NCBI RefSeq assembly: GCF_008329565.1
Contig: NZ_NPKT01000026.1
Coordinates: 1-60,398 of the forward strand
Length of the DNA: 60,398 nucleotides
From: Mycolicibacterium sp. P1-5
Lineage (GTDB): Bacteria > Actinomycetota > Actinomycetes > Mycobacteriales > Mycobacteriaceae
Direction of reading: 5' to 3'
This document shows positions 24,092 through 32,509 of this stretch, in pieces. The notes under the pieces were generated by a model, which ran no database searches, had not been told where the DNA came from, and worked only from the letters and a program-made list of their open reading frames with translations. A program made the translations under genes and the position numbers. How positions within the stretch are numbered: position 1 is the first letter of the stretch; each line of letters opens with the position of its first letter.

Positions 24092-25537
24092 TCAGGCCCG
24101 TGGAGCCACCGGCAGCATCGCCGTGGTGACGGTCTGTAGGCCGTCAGAAAAGCCTGCGGCGGTGCGGATCTCAGCGAACGCACGCACCATCGCCTCAGTC
24201 GCCTCGTGCACATCGGTGAAGGTGCGGTCGTCGGAGAGCACCGCGATGTCGACCTGGTCGACGTAACTCCACACCGTCATGTTGAACGCGCTGCCGGCGG
24301 AAAGCACACCAACGGAATAGATTTCGCTGACCGGCGCGCCGCCGATGTGGCCACGTTCGCGGGGTCCCGGCACGTTGGAGACCGCGACGTTCATGATCCT
24401 GTTGCGGTCGGCCCGGCGGCCCTGCCAGCGGAATGCCGCGGGAGCCAGGGCGGTGGGCAGGTACTGCATCATCCGGCCCTGCACATCTGGCCCGAGTAAC
24501 TCATAGTTCTCCTTGGCGCGGCGGCCTGCCAGCGCCGTCAGTCGAACCCGCTCCAACGGGTCGGCGACGTGAACCGGTAAGGAAATCGACAGGCCGCCGA
24601 TCTCGTTGCCGGTGACCCGGTCGGCGGATTTGTCGGTGGCCACCGGAACCGCGGCGCTCAGCGGCTCGTCCGCACTTCCGTCGTAGCGCAGTAACAATTC
24701 GCGCAGTCCCCCGGCCGCGATCGCGAGAACGAGGTCGTTGAAGGTGATGTCGAGGCGCTTGGCGGTCTCCTTCACCTGCGCCAGCGCCAATGCGGCGGTG
24801 CCGAAGGTACGTACCGGTGACACGACATGGTTGACGAACGTGGCGGGCGCCGAGAATGGTTTCGCCAACTCCGCCTGGTCGCTGCGTTCCCGCTGCCGGC
24901 GGCGTAGCCGGATGAAACCAGCGGCCGCATCTTTGATCAACGTCGGCAGCGCGGCGGCTTGCTGCAGGTGGTCGGCGAGCGCATATCGGAGCAACTCGGG
25001 AGCCGGCGGCAACGCGCACACCGGATAGGGCTGAGCTGGCTCCACGTCATCGCCGGCCAAGTCCATGAGCCGGGCAAGCAGATTCGCCGATGCGACGCCG
25101 TCGGCCAATGTGTGGTGCACCTTGCCGATCAGCGCGAAGCGGTTATCGGCCATGCCTTCGGCGAAGTGGAATTCCCACAGCGGGTGTTGCCGGTCCAGGG
25201 GCGTGCTGGCGATCTGACCGATCACAGCGTCCAACTCGCGGCGTCCGCCTGGCGCCGGTACTTTGACGCGGCGCAGGTGATAGTCGAGATCGACCTGACA
25301 GTTCTCCAGCCACATCGGGTGATGCAAACGCCCGGGGATCTCGACCAGGCGGTACCGCAACGGCTCCAGCAGATGCAACCGCTCGGCCACCGTGCGGCGG
25401 AAAACCTCGAACGTGAACTCACTGTCGAAGTCGGCGGCATCGACGACAGCGACCTTCAGCGTATGGGTGTGCAGATTCGGCGTTTCGCTGTAGAGCAGCA
25501 TCGCGTCCATGCCGTTGAGTCGCCGCACAGTCCCCAC
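24092..25537 (-). CDS. wax ester synthase/diacylglycerol acyltransferase (WS/DGAT, Tgs-like)
   Basis: A 481-residue WS/DGAT protein. The catalytic motif HHxxxDG appears as HHTLADG near residue 138, the start is the usual RLNGMDAMLLYSE and the C-terminal block NVPGPRERGHIGGAPVSEIYSVGVL is typical. These enzymes make triacylglycerol or wax ester from acyl-CoA, for storage lipid in mycobacteria. It stands alone on its strand, convergent with the PlsC-like gene. Next upstream is the P450 operon, 69 bases from its start. Confidence 0.92.
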   Translation of the reverse strand: MGTVRRLNGMDAMLLYSETPNLHTHTLKVAVVDAADFDSEFTFEVFRRTVAERLHLLEPLRYRLVEIPGRLHHPMWLENCQVDLDYHLRRVKVPAPGGRRELDAVIGQIASTPLDRQHPLWEFHFAEGMADNRFALIGKVHHTLADGVASANLLARLMDLAGDDVEPAQPYPVCALPPAPELLRYALADHLQQAAALPTLIKDAAAGFIRLRRRQRERSDQAELAKPFSAPATFVNHVVSPVRTFGTAALALAQVKETAKRLDITFNDLVLAIAAGGLRELLLRYDGSADEPLSAAVPVATDKSADRVTGNEIGGLSISLPVHVADPLERVRLTALAGRRAKENYELLGPDVQGRMMQYLPTALAPAAFRWQGRRADRNRIMNVAVSNVPGPRERGHIGGAPVSEIYSVGVLSAGSAFNMTVWSYVDQVDIAVLSDDRTFTDVHEATEAMVRAFAEIRTAAGFSDGLQTVTTAMLPVAPRA

Positions 25538-25606
25538 CCTCTCAGCGCCCGCCCGGCCTCATGCTAAGCGCGCGCAGAGCGGGATGTGAGGGTTTGCCTG
25601 GCGAGC

Positions 25607-26833
25607 TCAGACCTGGACTGGGATGTTGTTCCAGCCCCACTGGAAACTCGACGGTGGCCGCAGCGCGTTCTCCTCATCGATGCGGTAATCCGGGACGCGG
25701 CGCAGCCACTCCTGCAGCATCACCGCGATCTCCAGTCGAGCCAGGTGAAAGCCCAGGCAGAAATGTTGTCCGCGGCCGAACGCGAGTGAGCGCTCGATCG
25801 GCCGGTTCCAGGTGAACGTCTCCGGTTGGTCGAATTCGCGCTCGTCGCGGTTGGCCGAAGCCAGCAGGGTGATGATCCGTTGACCCGGTTGGATGGTGGT
25901 GTCGTGAATGGTGAAAGGTCGTCGCACGGTCCGGGCGAACCACTGCGCAGGAGCGCAGTAGCGGATGATCTCTTCGCGGGCCACCGGAACGTTCGAGGTC
26001 GTGTCGGCCCGCACCCCCGCCAGCTGATCGGGGTGGCGGCTCAATTCCCACAGTCCGTGCGCGACGATCTTCGGCACCGTCTCCGTTCCGCCGATGAACA
26101 CGCCAAGCATCTGGACGGCCACTTCACTGTCGGTCAGCGCTGACCCGTCGGGCAGCCGGTAGGCCAGTAGGTTCTCGACGACGGGCAGCGGGCGAGAGAA
26201 GGAGCCGGCCCGAACCTGCTCGACGACAGGGATCAGGTACTCGAGATATCCGGGCCGCGCGTTGGCCACCTCGACGCCGCTACCGGGCTCCGCCAGGTTG
26301 CCGGAGTTGACGGTGGTCAGCACGTCGGCGGCCAAATCGGTTGGCAGTCCGACGAGTTCGCATACCACCGAGGCCGCGATGATTCCACCGTAGTCCTGGG
26401 TGAGGTCGAAGCCGCCGCGCGGCAGCAGCTCGTCGAGCCGCTCGTTGGCCAACTCGCGGATGCGGTCCTGCCAGGTGGCGACCGACTTGGGACGGAACTG
26501 GCCCGCAGTGCAACGCCGGACACCGTCGTAGAGCGGTGCGTCGAAGTTGGCGTGAAACGGCAACGGGTGCAATGGCGGGTCGGGAACCGGGCCGTCGTTG
26601 CGGTGGGACAACACACCCGCCGCAGGCAGCGTTCCCTCCGATGCGACGAAAGTGCCGTCGTTGATCGCCAGCACCTCCCAGACGTCGGCGAACCGGGACA
26701 GTGCGAAGGTGTCGAGCGCCTCGACGTAGTACACCGGGTGGTGCTCCCGCAACGTCCGGTAGTACGGTCGCGGGTCAGCCATCACCGCTGGGTCGAACGG
26801 GTTGTACGAGAAGTCTTGCAGCACAGTCATCAT
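25607..26833 (-). CDS. cytochrome P450 (last gene of P450-ferredoxin operon)
   Basis: A 408-residue P450. The heme loop is AFGRGQHFCLGFHLA, the ExxR region EEIIRYC, and the I-helix motif FIGGTETVPK has Glu-Thr where most have Asp/Glu-Thr-Thr. The ATG at 26833 overlaps the preceding stop as ATGA; ATG 26830 is equally possible. It is the fourth gene of a leftward operon (P450, ferredoxin, NIPSNAP-like protein, P450), so it probably shares that ferredoxin. The substrate is unknown. Confidence 0.9.
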   Translation of the reverse strand: MMTVLQDFSYNPFDPAVMADPRPYYRTLREHHPVYYVEALDTFALSRFADVWEVLAINDGTFVASEGTLPAAGVLSHRNDGPVPDPPLHPLPFHANFDAPLYDGVRRCTAGQFRPKSVATWQDRIRELANERLDELLPRGGFDLTQDYGGIIAASVVCELVGLPTDLAADVLTTVNSGNLAEPGSGVEVANARPGYLEYLIPVVEQVRAGSFSRPLPVVENLLAYRLPDGSALTDSEVAVQMLGVFIGGTETVPKIVAHGLWELSRHPDQLAGVRADTTSNVPVAREEIIRYCAPAQWFARTVRRPFTIHDTTIQPGQRIITLLASANRDEREFDQPETFTWNRPIERSLAFGRGQHFCLGFHLARLEIAVMLQEWLRRVPDYRIDEENALRPPSSFQWGWNNIPVQV

Positions 26834-27534
26834 CGCAGCGGGGACGGCGGCAGAGCCTGCAGGATGGAGTCCTCCCAGCCGTCGCGCAGGGCGGGCGCGA
26901 CGCTCATCCAGGTGACGATCTCGGCCGGCGGACTGTCCTTCCAGGACGGATAGTGGTTGTCGAAACAATCCCAGTCGCCGTCGAGCGCCCAGTAGTGGAT
27001 CACCTCGTTGAAGCGGAACGTCGTGATGAACGAGCCGAGCCAGCGCTTGCCGGTCCGCTCCGACCACGGGACGTACAGTCGTTCCAGTTCGCGGATGTAA
27101 TCGTCCTGCTTACCCGGCTTGGTCTGCATGATCTCCTGGATCACCAGCCCGGCAGCGAATTTCGTGTCCTTGAGCTCTTGGAGCGGGCGGTTGCTGCGTC
27201 CGGCGTACATGATCCGGCCCTCCCCCGACGCACCTACACCGGCAAGGTAGTCCGACCACTCCGCCGCGGCGTCGCGATGGCTGCCGCCCGGCGCCTGCGC
27301 GCGGCCGATTCGGGCATAGTCGGCGAACGCGTCGAGCTCCCAGATGATCGTCGCCTGCGGCCAGTGCCCGTTGTAGGGGGTGGTCTCCCATATCGAGAAG
27401 AGCCGCGCCCCAAGCTGTTCCATCATCGGCTGGTATACGCCGGTGAACTGCTCGGTGAACCGGTCGCTGCGCTCAGAGCCCAGTGCGATGGTCTCGTGCA
27501 GATACAGCAGAGTGTGGCCGTAGTACTTCTTCAC
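26830..27534 (-). CDS. NIPSNAP-like protein of unknown function between two P450 genes
   Basis: A 234-residue soluble protein starting MKKYYGHTLLYLHETIALGS. It has two related halves (about 1-110 and 125-234), each with a hydrophobic strand, an aromatic Trp-containing strand (SIWETTPYNGHWPQATIIWE and RFNEVIHYWALDGDWDCF) and a helix. That pattern resembles the NIPSNAP/dimeric alpha-beta barrel fold. I do not recognise a specific function. It sits 3 bases after the ferredoxin and overlaps the second P450 by 4 bases, so it probably binds a substrate or product of that pathway. Confidence 0.7.
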   Translation of the reverse strand: MKKYYGHTLLYLHETIALGSERSDRFTEQFTGVYQPMMEQLGARLFSIWETTPYNGHWPQATIIWELDAFADYARIGRAQAPGGSHRDAAAEWSDYLAGVGASGEGRIMYAGRSNRPLQELKDTKFAAGLVIQEIMQTKPGKQDDYIRELERLYVPWSERTGKRWLGSFITTFRFNEVIHYWALDGDWDCFDNHYPSWKDSPPAEIVTWMSVAPALRDGWEDSILQALPPSPLR

Positions 27535-27537
27535 CGG

Positions 27538-27750
27538 TCAGTCCTCAACCAGGCTCAGCGCCGCGGCGGGACACTGGGTGACCGCTTGTTGTATCCGCGT
27601 CCGGTCCGCCTCGGGCCGCTGGTGTCCGTGGATGCGGACGCTGCCGTCGTCGTCGACTCCGAACACGTCCTCGGCGATCGTCTCGCAGATGCCGTGCCCG
27701 GTGCACTTGTCGAGGTCCACTTCGATGCGCATTCCCTGCCCCATACTCAC
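27538..27750 (-). CDS. ferredoxin, single [3Fe-4S] type, P450 partner
   Basis: A 70-residue ferredoxin. The cluster ligands are in CTGHGIC and the later CP (QCPAAAL), with His at the position of the missing fourth cysteine, typical of the [3Fe-4S] or mixed-ligand ferredoxins that feed mycobacterial P450s. It would carry electrons from a ferredoxin reductase to the flanking P450s. It starts with GTG overlapping the upstream P450 stop by 4 bases; an internal ATG (MRIEVDL) 18 bases later is an alternative. Confidence 0.9.
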   Translation of the reverse strand: MSMGQGMRIEVDLDKCTGHGICETIAEDVFGVDDDGSVRIHGHQRPEADRTRIQQAVTQCPAAALSLVED

Positions 27751-28994
27751 CGGACGAACGCCGGAAGTCGTTTGATCCCGTGCACGAAACTACTGAGAAG
27801 ATAGTCGGGCTCACCGAACTCGACATCGACCCGGAAGAGCAACTCGCGGAACAGGTTCCGCAGGCTCGTGCGGGCGAGCTGGTTGCCCAGGCAGAAGTGT
27901 GGCCCGCCACCACCGAACCCCAGATGCGGGTTGGGTGAGCGCTGCAGGCTGAACGTGCCGGGCTGGTCGAAGGCGGCCTCGTCCCGGTTCGCCGAGCAGT
28001 AGAAGAGCCCCACCTTCTCGCCGGCCGCCAGGTGCTGACCGGCCAGCTCGGTGTCCTCGGTGACGAACCGGGCGAACTGCAACACCGGTGTCGCCCACCG
28101 GATGAACTCCTCGACCGCCGGTCCGATCCTGCCCTCGAAGTCCGCCATCAGCCAGGCACGCTGGTCCGGGTTGGCCGCCAGCGCCAGCATGGCGTGCGAG
28201 GTCGTCTGCTTGGTGGTGTCGTTGCCTGCCGAGGCCAGCAGCACCAGGAACGCGCCGATCTCCTCGTCGGTCAGCCGGTGCCCGTCGACCTCGGCGTTGA
28301 CGATGCTGGTCATCAGGTCGTCGCCCGGGTGGCGGCGGCGGAACTTGGCCAACTCGATGCCGGTGCCGGCCAGCAGGAACATCTCGTTGACGGTGGCCTC
28401 GGCCCGCTCCTCGATGGTGGCGTACTCGTCGTCGCTCATGGAGAACAGCTTCTCGGCGGCCTTGGCCACGGCCTCCCGCTCGGAGGTGGGCACCCCGAGC
28501 ATCTCGGAGATTGTCATCATCGGCAGCCGTGCCGAGCAGGCGGCGACGAAGTCCACCTCACCGGCACCGACCAGTTCATCGACCACGCTCGCTGCGTTCT
28601 TGCGGACCTGTTCGTCAATGTGAGCGACATTGCGCGGGGTGAACGCCGAGCTGATCAGGCGGCGATACACGGTGTGCTGGGGCGGGTCCATCATCAGGAA
28701 GAACGTCGCGATCCGCTGGATCTCGGCGGGCATCGGGTCGAGCGCGATGCCCTGGGCCGAGCTGAACAGCTCGGGATGCAGGCTCGCGTGGACGATGTCG
28801 GCGCGCCGGGTCAGCGCCCAGAAGCCGGGTTCCTCCATCGGGAACAACGAAGGAAACGGCTCATGCCAGGTGAGTCCTTCGGTGGCCCGCAACGCGGCGA
28901 AGGTGTGCTCGCGGACGTCGAAGGTCTGACCCCAGAATCGCCGCGAGGTGATGTCATGGGAGCTGTACCCACTCCTGTCCGCCGACACGTGCAC
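27747..28994 (-). CDS. cytochrome P450 (CYP124/125/142-like)
   Basis: A 415-residue P450. The I-helix has ASAGNDTTKQ, the ExxR helix is EEFIRW, and the heme loop HLGFGGGGPHFCLGNQLA, with its run of glycines before PHFCLG, is characteristic of the CYP124/125/142 group, which oxidises methyl-branched lipids and sterol side chains. Assignment to a named subfamily needs alignment. It leads the P450-ferredoxin-NIPSNAP-P450 operon and diverges from a TetR gene, separated by 99 bases holding two copies of CGTGACACTT (28997-29006 and 29058-29067). Confidence 0.92.
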   Translation of the reverse strand: MHVSADRSGYSSHDITSRRFWGQTFDVREHTFAALRATEGLTWHEPFPSLFPMEEPGFWALTRRADIVHASLHPELFSSAQGIALDPMPAEIQRIATFFLMMDPPQHTVYRRLISSAFTPRNVAHIDEQVRKNAASVVDELVGAGEVDFVAACSARLPMMTISEMLGVPTSEREAVAKAAEKLFSMSDDEYATIEERAEATVNEMFLLAGTGIELAKFRRRHPGDDLMTSIVNAEVDGHRLTDEEIGAFLVLLASAGNDTTKQTTSHAMLALAANPDQRAWLMADFEGRIGPAVEEFIRWATPVLQFARFVTEDTELAGQHLAAGEKVGLFYCSANRDEAAFDQPGTFSLQRSPNPHLGFGGGGPHFCLGNQLARTSLRNLFRELLFRVDVEFGEPDYLLSSFVHGIKRLPAFVR

Positions 28995-29093
28995 AGCGTG
29001 ACACTTTGACCATTATTTGTAAAGACAGTGTTTTCAGTCCCGGATGTGTGAACTCCACGTGACACTTAGGCCGCAACCTGTAATCCTGTACAC

Positions 29094-29639
29094 GTGAGCC
29101 CGGCCGGAACCACCGCTGCGATCCCCGACGAGGATGAGACCTCATCGCGGCGCCGCATCCTCAATGCCACCGCCGAGGTGCTCGCCCGAAGCGGCCAGAC
29201 CAAGCTCAGCCTGTCCGAGGTCGCGCTGCAGGCCGGGGTCTCCCGGCCCACCCTTTATCGGTGGTTCGCCTCCAAGACTGAATTGCTCGACGCGTTCGGC
29301 GCCTACGAGCGGGAGATGTTCGACAGCGGAATCAGCCGGGCCACCGCCGGACTGCGCGGCACCGACAAGCTCGACGCGGCACTGCAATTCATCGTCTCCT
29401 ACCAGCAGACCTACTCCGGGGTCCGGCTCATCGACATCGAACCCGAGGTGGTGATCGCGCAGCTGGCCCGGATCCTGCCGCTCATGCGGACCCGGCTGCT
29501 ACGACTGTTGAGCGGACCCAACGCGGAGATCAAGGCCGCCACCGCAATTCGCGTCGCGGTGTCACACTACGTCGTGCGCAGCGACGACGCCGACCAGTTC
29601 CTGGCTCAGCTGCGCCACGCCGTTGGCATCAAACAGTGA
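29094..29639 (+). CDS. TetR family transcriptional regulator
   Basis: A 181-residue regulator with the helix-turn-helix at about 18-65 (RRRILNATAEVLARSGQTKL, then QAGVSRPTLYRWFASKTELL), nearest to TetR proteins with the TLYRWF recognition helix. It starts with GTG 29094 and overlaps the F420-type gene by 4 bases. It is divergent from the P450 operon, so it probably represses that operon and itself. The direct repeat CGTGACACTT in the gap is a possible but weak operator. Confidence 0.87.
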   Translation: MSPAGTTAAIPDEDETSSRRRILNATAEVLARSGQTKLSLSEVALQAGVSRPTLYRWFASKTELLDAFGAYEREMFDSGISRATAGLRGTDKLDAALQFIVSYQQTYSGVRLIDIEPEVVIAQLARILPLMRTRLLRLLSGPNAEIKAATAIRVAVSHYVVRSDDADQFLAQLRHAVGIKQ

Positions 29640-30571
29640 CCACACCCCTGGACATCGGGATCTACGTCCCGCAGATGGGCTTCGGCTACGCCGACATACT
29701 CCACCGCGCGCACCGCTGCGAGGAGCTCGGCATCGGCTCCCTGTGGCTCTACGACCACATGTACGGCCCCGGTATGCCCGACATCGACTCCCTCGAGGCC
29801 TGGACGCTGGCGACTGCGTTGTTGAGCCGTACCGAGCGTCTTCGCGTCGGACATATGGTGCTGTGCAATCAATTTCGTCACCCGGCTGTGCTCGCCAAGA
29901 TGGCCACCACCCTGGACCAGGTGTCCGCCGGCCGCCTGGAGCTGGGCATCGGAAGCGGCTCCATCGAGGACGAACACCACCGGCTCGGGCTGGACTGGGG
30001 CACATTCGCCCAGCGCTCCGAACGGCTGCGGGAAACCCTGGAAATTCTCACCCAGGCGTTCACAGAGCAGCGAATCGATTTCCGCGGAACGCACTACGGG
30101 GTTCGCGACATGCCGATCAAACCCGGCCCGGTACAGCAGCCGCGGCCGCCGATCGTGGTCGGCGGGTCGGGCGAGAAGTACACCTTGCCGCTGGTGGCCC
30201 GCTATGCCGACGTGTGGAATGTCCCTACTTACGCGTTGGGCGAGATGGAGCACAAGCTTGCCGTCCTGCGGTCGATCTGCGCGGACATCGGGCGAGATCC
30301 GAGCACCATCATGATGTCAGTGGAGGCGGTGTTGGCATTGGCGCCGGACTCTGCGGCGTTGGAGGATGTGCGTCAGGTCGCCGAGAAGCGTTTCGGCGCG
30401 CCAGGTTTCGGATTGCACGAGGGCGGCCTGATCGGCACCCCTGCAGCGATTGTCGACCGGCTCGGGCAGCTGCGGGAAATGGGCTTCGGCCAGGTGGTGT
30501 TCTTCACCCACGATCGCGCCTCGGACGCGACCCTCGAGCTCCTCGCCGGTGAGGTGCTGACCCAGCTCTAG
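29636..30571 (+). CDS. LLM class F420-dependent oxidoreductase
   Basis: A 311-residue luciferase-like barrel protein beginning with GTG (MTTPLDIGIYVPQMGFGY). Seen are ELGIGSLWLYDHM, RVGHMVLCNQFRHPAVLAKM and SAGRLELGIGSGSIEDEHHRLG, the usual F420-type landmarks. It probably transfers hydride between F420 and a ketone or enone substrate. It is co-transcribed with the TetR gene upstream (GTGA overlap). Its TAG shares the palindrome CTAG with the stop of the convergent dehydrogenase. Confidence 0.88.
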   Translation: MTTPLDIGIYVPQMGFGYADILHRAHRCEELGIGSLWLYDHMYGPGMPDIDSLEAWTLATALLSRTERLRVGHMVLCNQFRHPAVLAKMATTLDQVSAGRLELGIGSGSIEDEHHRLGLDWGTFAQRSERLRETLEILTQAFTEQRIDFRGTHYGVRDMPIKPGPVQQPRPPIVVGGSGEKYTLPLVARYADVWNVPTYALGEMEHKLAVLRSICADIGRDPSTIMMSVEAVLALAPDSAALEDVRQVAEKRFGAPGFGLHEGGLIGTPAAIVDRLGQLREMGFGQVVFFTHDRASDATLELLAGEVLTQL

Positions 30572-31579
30572 TCGAAGGTGACGACGACCTTGTCGGCGGC
30601 ACCGGGTGTCATCGCCGTCCGCAACGCGTCCTGCACCTGGTCGAAGCCGAAAGTATGGCTGACGATCACCGCATACTTCTGCCAGTTGGCTACCAGATCC
30701 TTTGTCACTTCGAAGATTTCGGTGGGATACCCCATCGATCCGACGATGGTGATCTCGTTGGCCATGATGTTGATGAAGTCCACCGGTACCGGCTCTTTGT
30801 GCACGGCCACCACCCCCAGCCGCGCCCAGGCCTGGGCGGCCGCCAGCGCGGTGTTGATCACCGCCGGCGCACCGGCGGCATCGAGGTAGACGTTCGTGCC
30901 GGACTTGCCCGGCCACAGCGCTTCACCTTCACCGTGCAACTCTGTGAGGCGCCGCGCGACGTCCTCATCGCCGGCATTGATCACCGCGTCGGCGCCGACG
31001 ATTCAGCGCCTTCTCCAGGCGCGAGCCGATCAGGTCCACGACCGTGACGTGGCTGACGCCCAAAGCCTTGTAGGCGATTGTGGCGCCAAGGCCGATCGGC
31101 CCGGCGCCGAAGATGGCGACCTTGTCCGTGGACGTGGGCTTGGTCTGGTTGACACCATGTCGGGCGACGGCCATCGGCTCATTGAGGGCCGCAACCTCGA
31201 ACGGGATCTCGGCGGCGATCACCTCGATGCTCCGGCCCCGCACGGCGTTCTCGACGAGGAGGTACTCGGCCAGCGCGCCGGTCGCGCCGCCGTTGCCGAT
31301 GATGCCGCTCGGTGCGCCGATCGGGTTGATGACGACGTGGTCGCCAACGCTGATGGCGGTGACGTCGGAGCCGACCTCGACCACCTCGCCCGCAGGCTCG
31401 TGTCCGAGTGCCATCCGCCCCTGATGCGGCGGTAGACCACCCATGGAGATGTACAGCGCGTCCGAGCCGCAGATACCGCAGGCCTTGATCTTCACCAGAA
31501 CGTCGGACGGCCCGACCGCCGGATCGGCGACGTCGACGACTTCGGTCTGGCCGGGTCCGGTGACCATCACTGCTTTCAT
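30568..31579 (-). pseudogene. zinc-dependent alcohol dehydrogenase (MDR family), single-base frameshift
   Basis: The N-terminal part (from ATG 31579, MKAVMVTGPGQTEVV) has the catalytic zinc segment CGICGSDAL, GHEPAGEVVEVG and the Rossmann FGAGPIGLGA. It runs into a wrong frame after SRLEKALN. The C-terminal part continues in the next frame as GADAVINAGDEDV through to a normal end at TFD. Removing one A at plus-strand base 31001 restores an unbroken LEKALNVGADAVINAG reading. It is thus a nearly intact gene of about 336 codons with one inserted base. A sequencing error is possible. No structural-zinc cysteines are seen. Confidence 0.85.
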
Positions 31580-31627
31580 CTGTTCCTCACAGATCCACTC
31601 GCACAATGCTTTTCGAATACTCGACGG

Positions 31628-31668
31628 TTGACATTGGAGATACCGCGCCCTACCGTGACGTCATGGTA
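31628..31668 (+). promoter_or_regulatory. promoter with overlapping palindromic operator
   Basis: TTGACA (31628-31633) is followed after exactly 17 bases by TACCGT (31651-31656), a reasonable sigmaA-type promoter pair for the SDR gene at 31704. The palindrome TACCGTGACGTCATGGTA (31651-31668, one mismatched pair, centre TGACGTCA) covers the -10 box. A repressor bound here would block transcription, and the site also lies 72 bases from the divergent dehydrogenase start. Confidence 0.6.
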
Positions 31669-31703
31669 AGGCACGCGGCCATCGGGCCGTCCTCGTTCTC
31701 CCG

Positions 31704-32456
31704 ATGAGCAACCCGCTTGTCGGACGCCGGGCGGTGGTCACCGGGGCAGCCAGTGGGCTGGGCGCCGCGGCGGTCCGGGCGCTGTCCGAGGCGGGCGCAG
31801 AGGTCGTCGCGACCTATCACCAAACCGAACCCGTCGACGATTCGCAAGCCACCTGGCTGCAGTGCGATGCCAGAGATGCCGACTCGGTGAACGCGATGAT
31901 CGACTCCGCCGTGGGGACGATGGGCGGCCTGGACGTGCTCGTCAACGCGGCCGGGCTGTGGCATCAGGGCGTTCCCGGCCAGATCGCAGTCGCCGATATC
32001 GACTTCGTACTCGACACCAACGTCAAGACCACGATCCTCACCAACCAGGCCGCGCACGCGGTGATGCGCAAGTCCGGCGGGCGCATCATCAATTTCGGGT
32101 CAGCCGAGGCGGTGATGGGCAGTCCGATCTCGGCGGTCTACGCCGCGGCCAAGGGTGCGGTCCAGGCCTGGACCCGGTCGGCCGCCAAAGCATGGGCGTC
32201 GGACAACGTGACCGTGAATGCGCTGGCGCCGGCAATGCAAACCCGCGGCGCCGACCGGATGCGCGAGTTTCTCGGACCCGACGCCGCGCCGTTCATCGAT
32301 CAGCAGATCAAAGCCAGCATCCCACTGGGCGGGGCGCTCGGCGATCCCGACCGCGACCTCGGGCCCGTGCTGGTCTTCCTGGCGAGCGAGGGTTCACACT
32401 TCATCACCGGTCAGCTGTTGCCCGTCGACGGCGGCCTGATCATGGTGGGCAGCTGA
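31704..32456 (+). CDS. SDR family oxidoreductase
   Basis: A 250-residue short-chain dehydrogenase with TGAASGLGAA near residue 14, NAAGLW near 84, serine in NFGSAEAV and the catalytic YAAAK near 145. The C-terminus carries the usual FITGQLLPVDGGLIMVG. It is divergent from the frameshifted alcohol dehydrogenase and preceded by a good promoter overlapped by a palindrome. It ends against a repeated hairpin shared with the convergent phosphotransferase gene. Confidence 0.88.
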   Translation: MSNPLVGRRAVVTGAASGLGAAAVRALSEAGAEVVATYHQTEPVDDSQATWLQCDARDADSVNAMIDSAVGTMGGLDVLVNAAGLWHQGVPGQIAVADIDFVLDTNVKTTILTNQAAHAVMRKSGGRIINFGSAEAVMGSPISAVYAAAKGAVQAWTRSAAKAWASDNVTVNALAPAMQTRGADRMREFLGPDAAPFIDQQIKASIPLGGALGDPDRDLGPVLVFLASEGSHFITGQLLPVDGGLIMVGS

Positions 32457-32459
32457 CTA

Positions 32460-32509
32460 GCGATTTCGGCGCGTTTTCGTTCGCTCAGCGGCGGTTAGCG
32501 CGCCGAAAC
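32460..32509. repeat. dispersed hairpin repeat, copy B (between convergent genes)
   Basis: TTTCGGCGCG (32464-32473) pairs perfectly with CGCGCCGAAA (32499-32508) across a 25-base loop with CGTTCGCT and AGCGGCGG. It matches copy A at 9673-9720 in about 43 of 50 bases. It lies after the SDR stop and supplies the last codons (V-S-A-R) and the TAA of the leftward phosphotransferase, so it probably terminates both transcripts. Confidence 0.72.

Noticed and set aside
28032..29009. 325-codon plus-strand frame over the P450 at 27747-28994
   Set aside because: It is complementary to a P450 with all catalytic motifs and consists of low-complexity G/A/V/H-rich sequence.
28997..29067. Direct repeat CGTGACACTT twice between the P450 and TetR genes as a firm operator
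   Set aside because: The repeats are not palindromic and are 61 bases apart, unlike normal TetR sites, so I mention them only in the gene entries.
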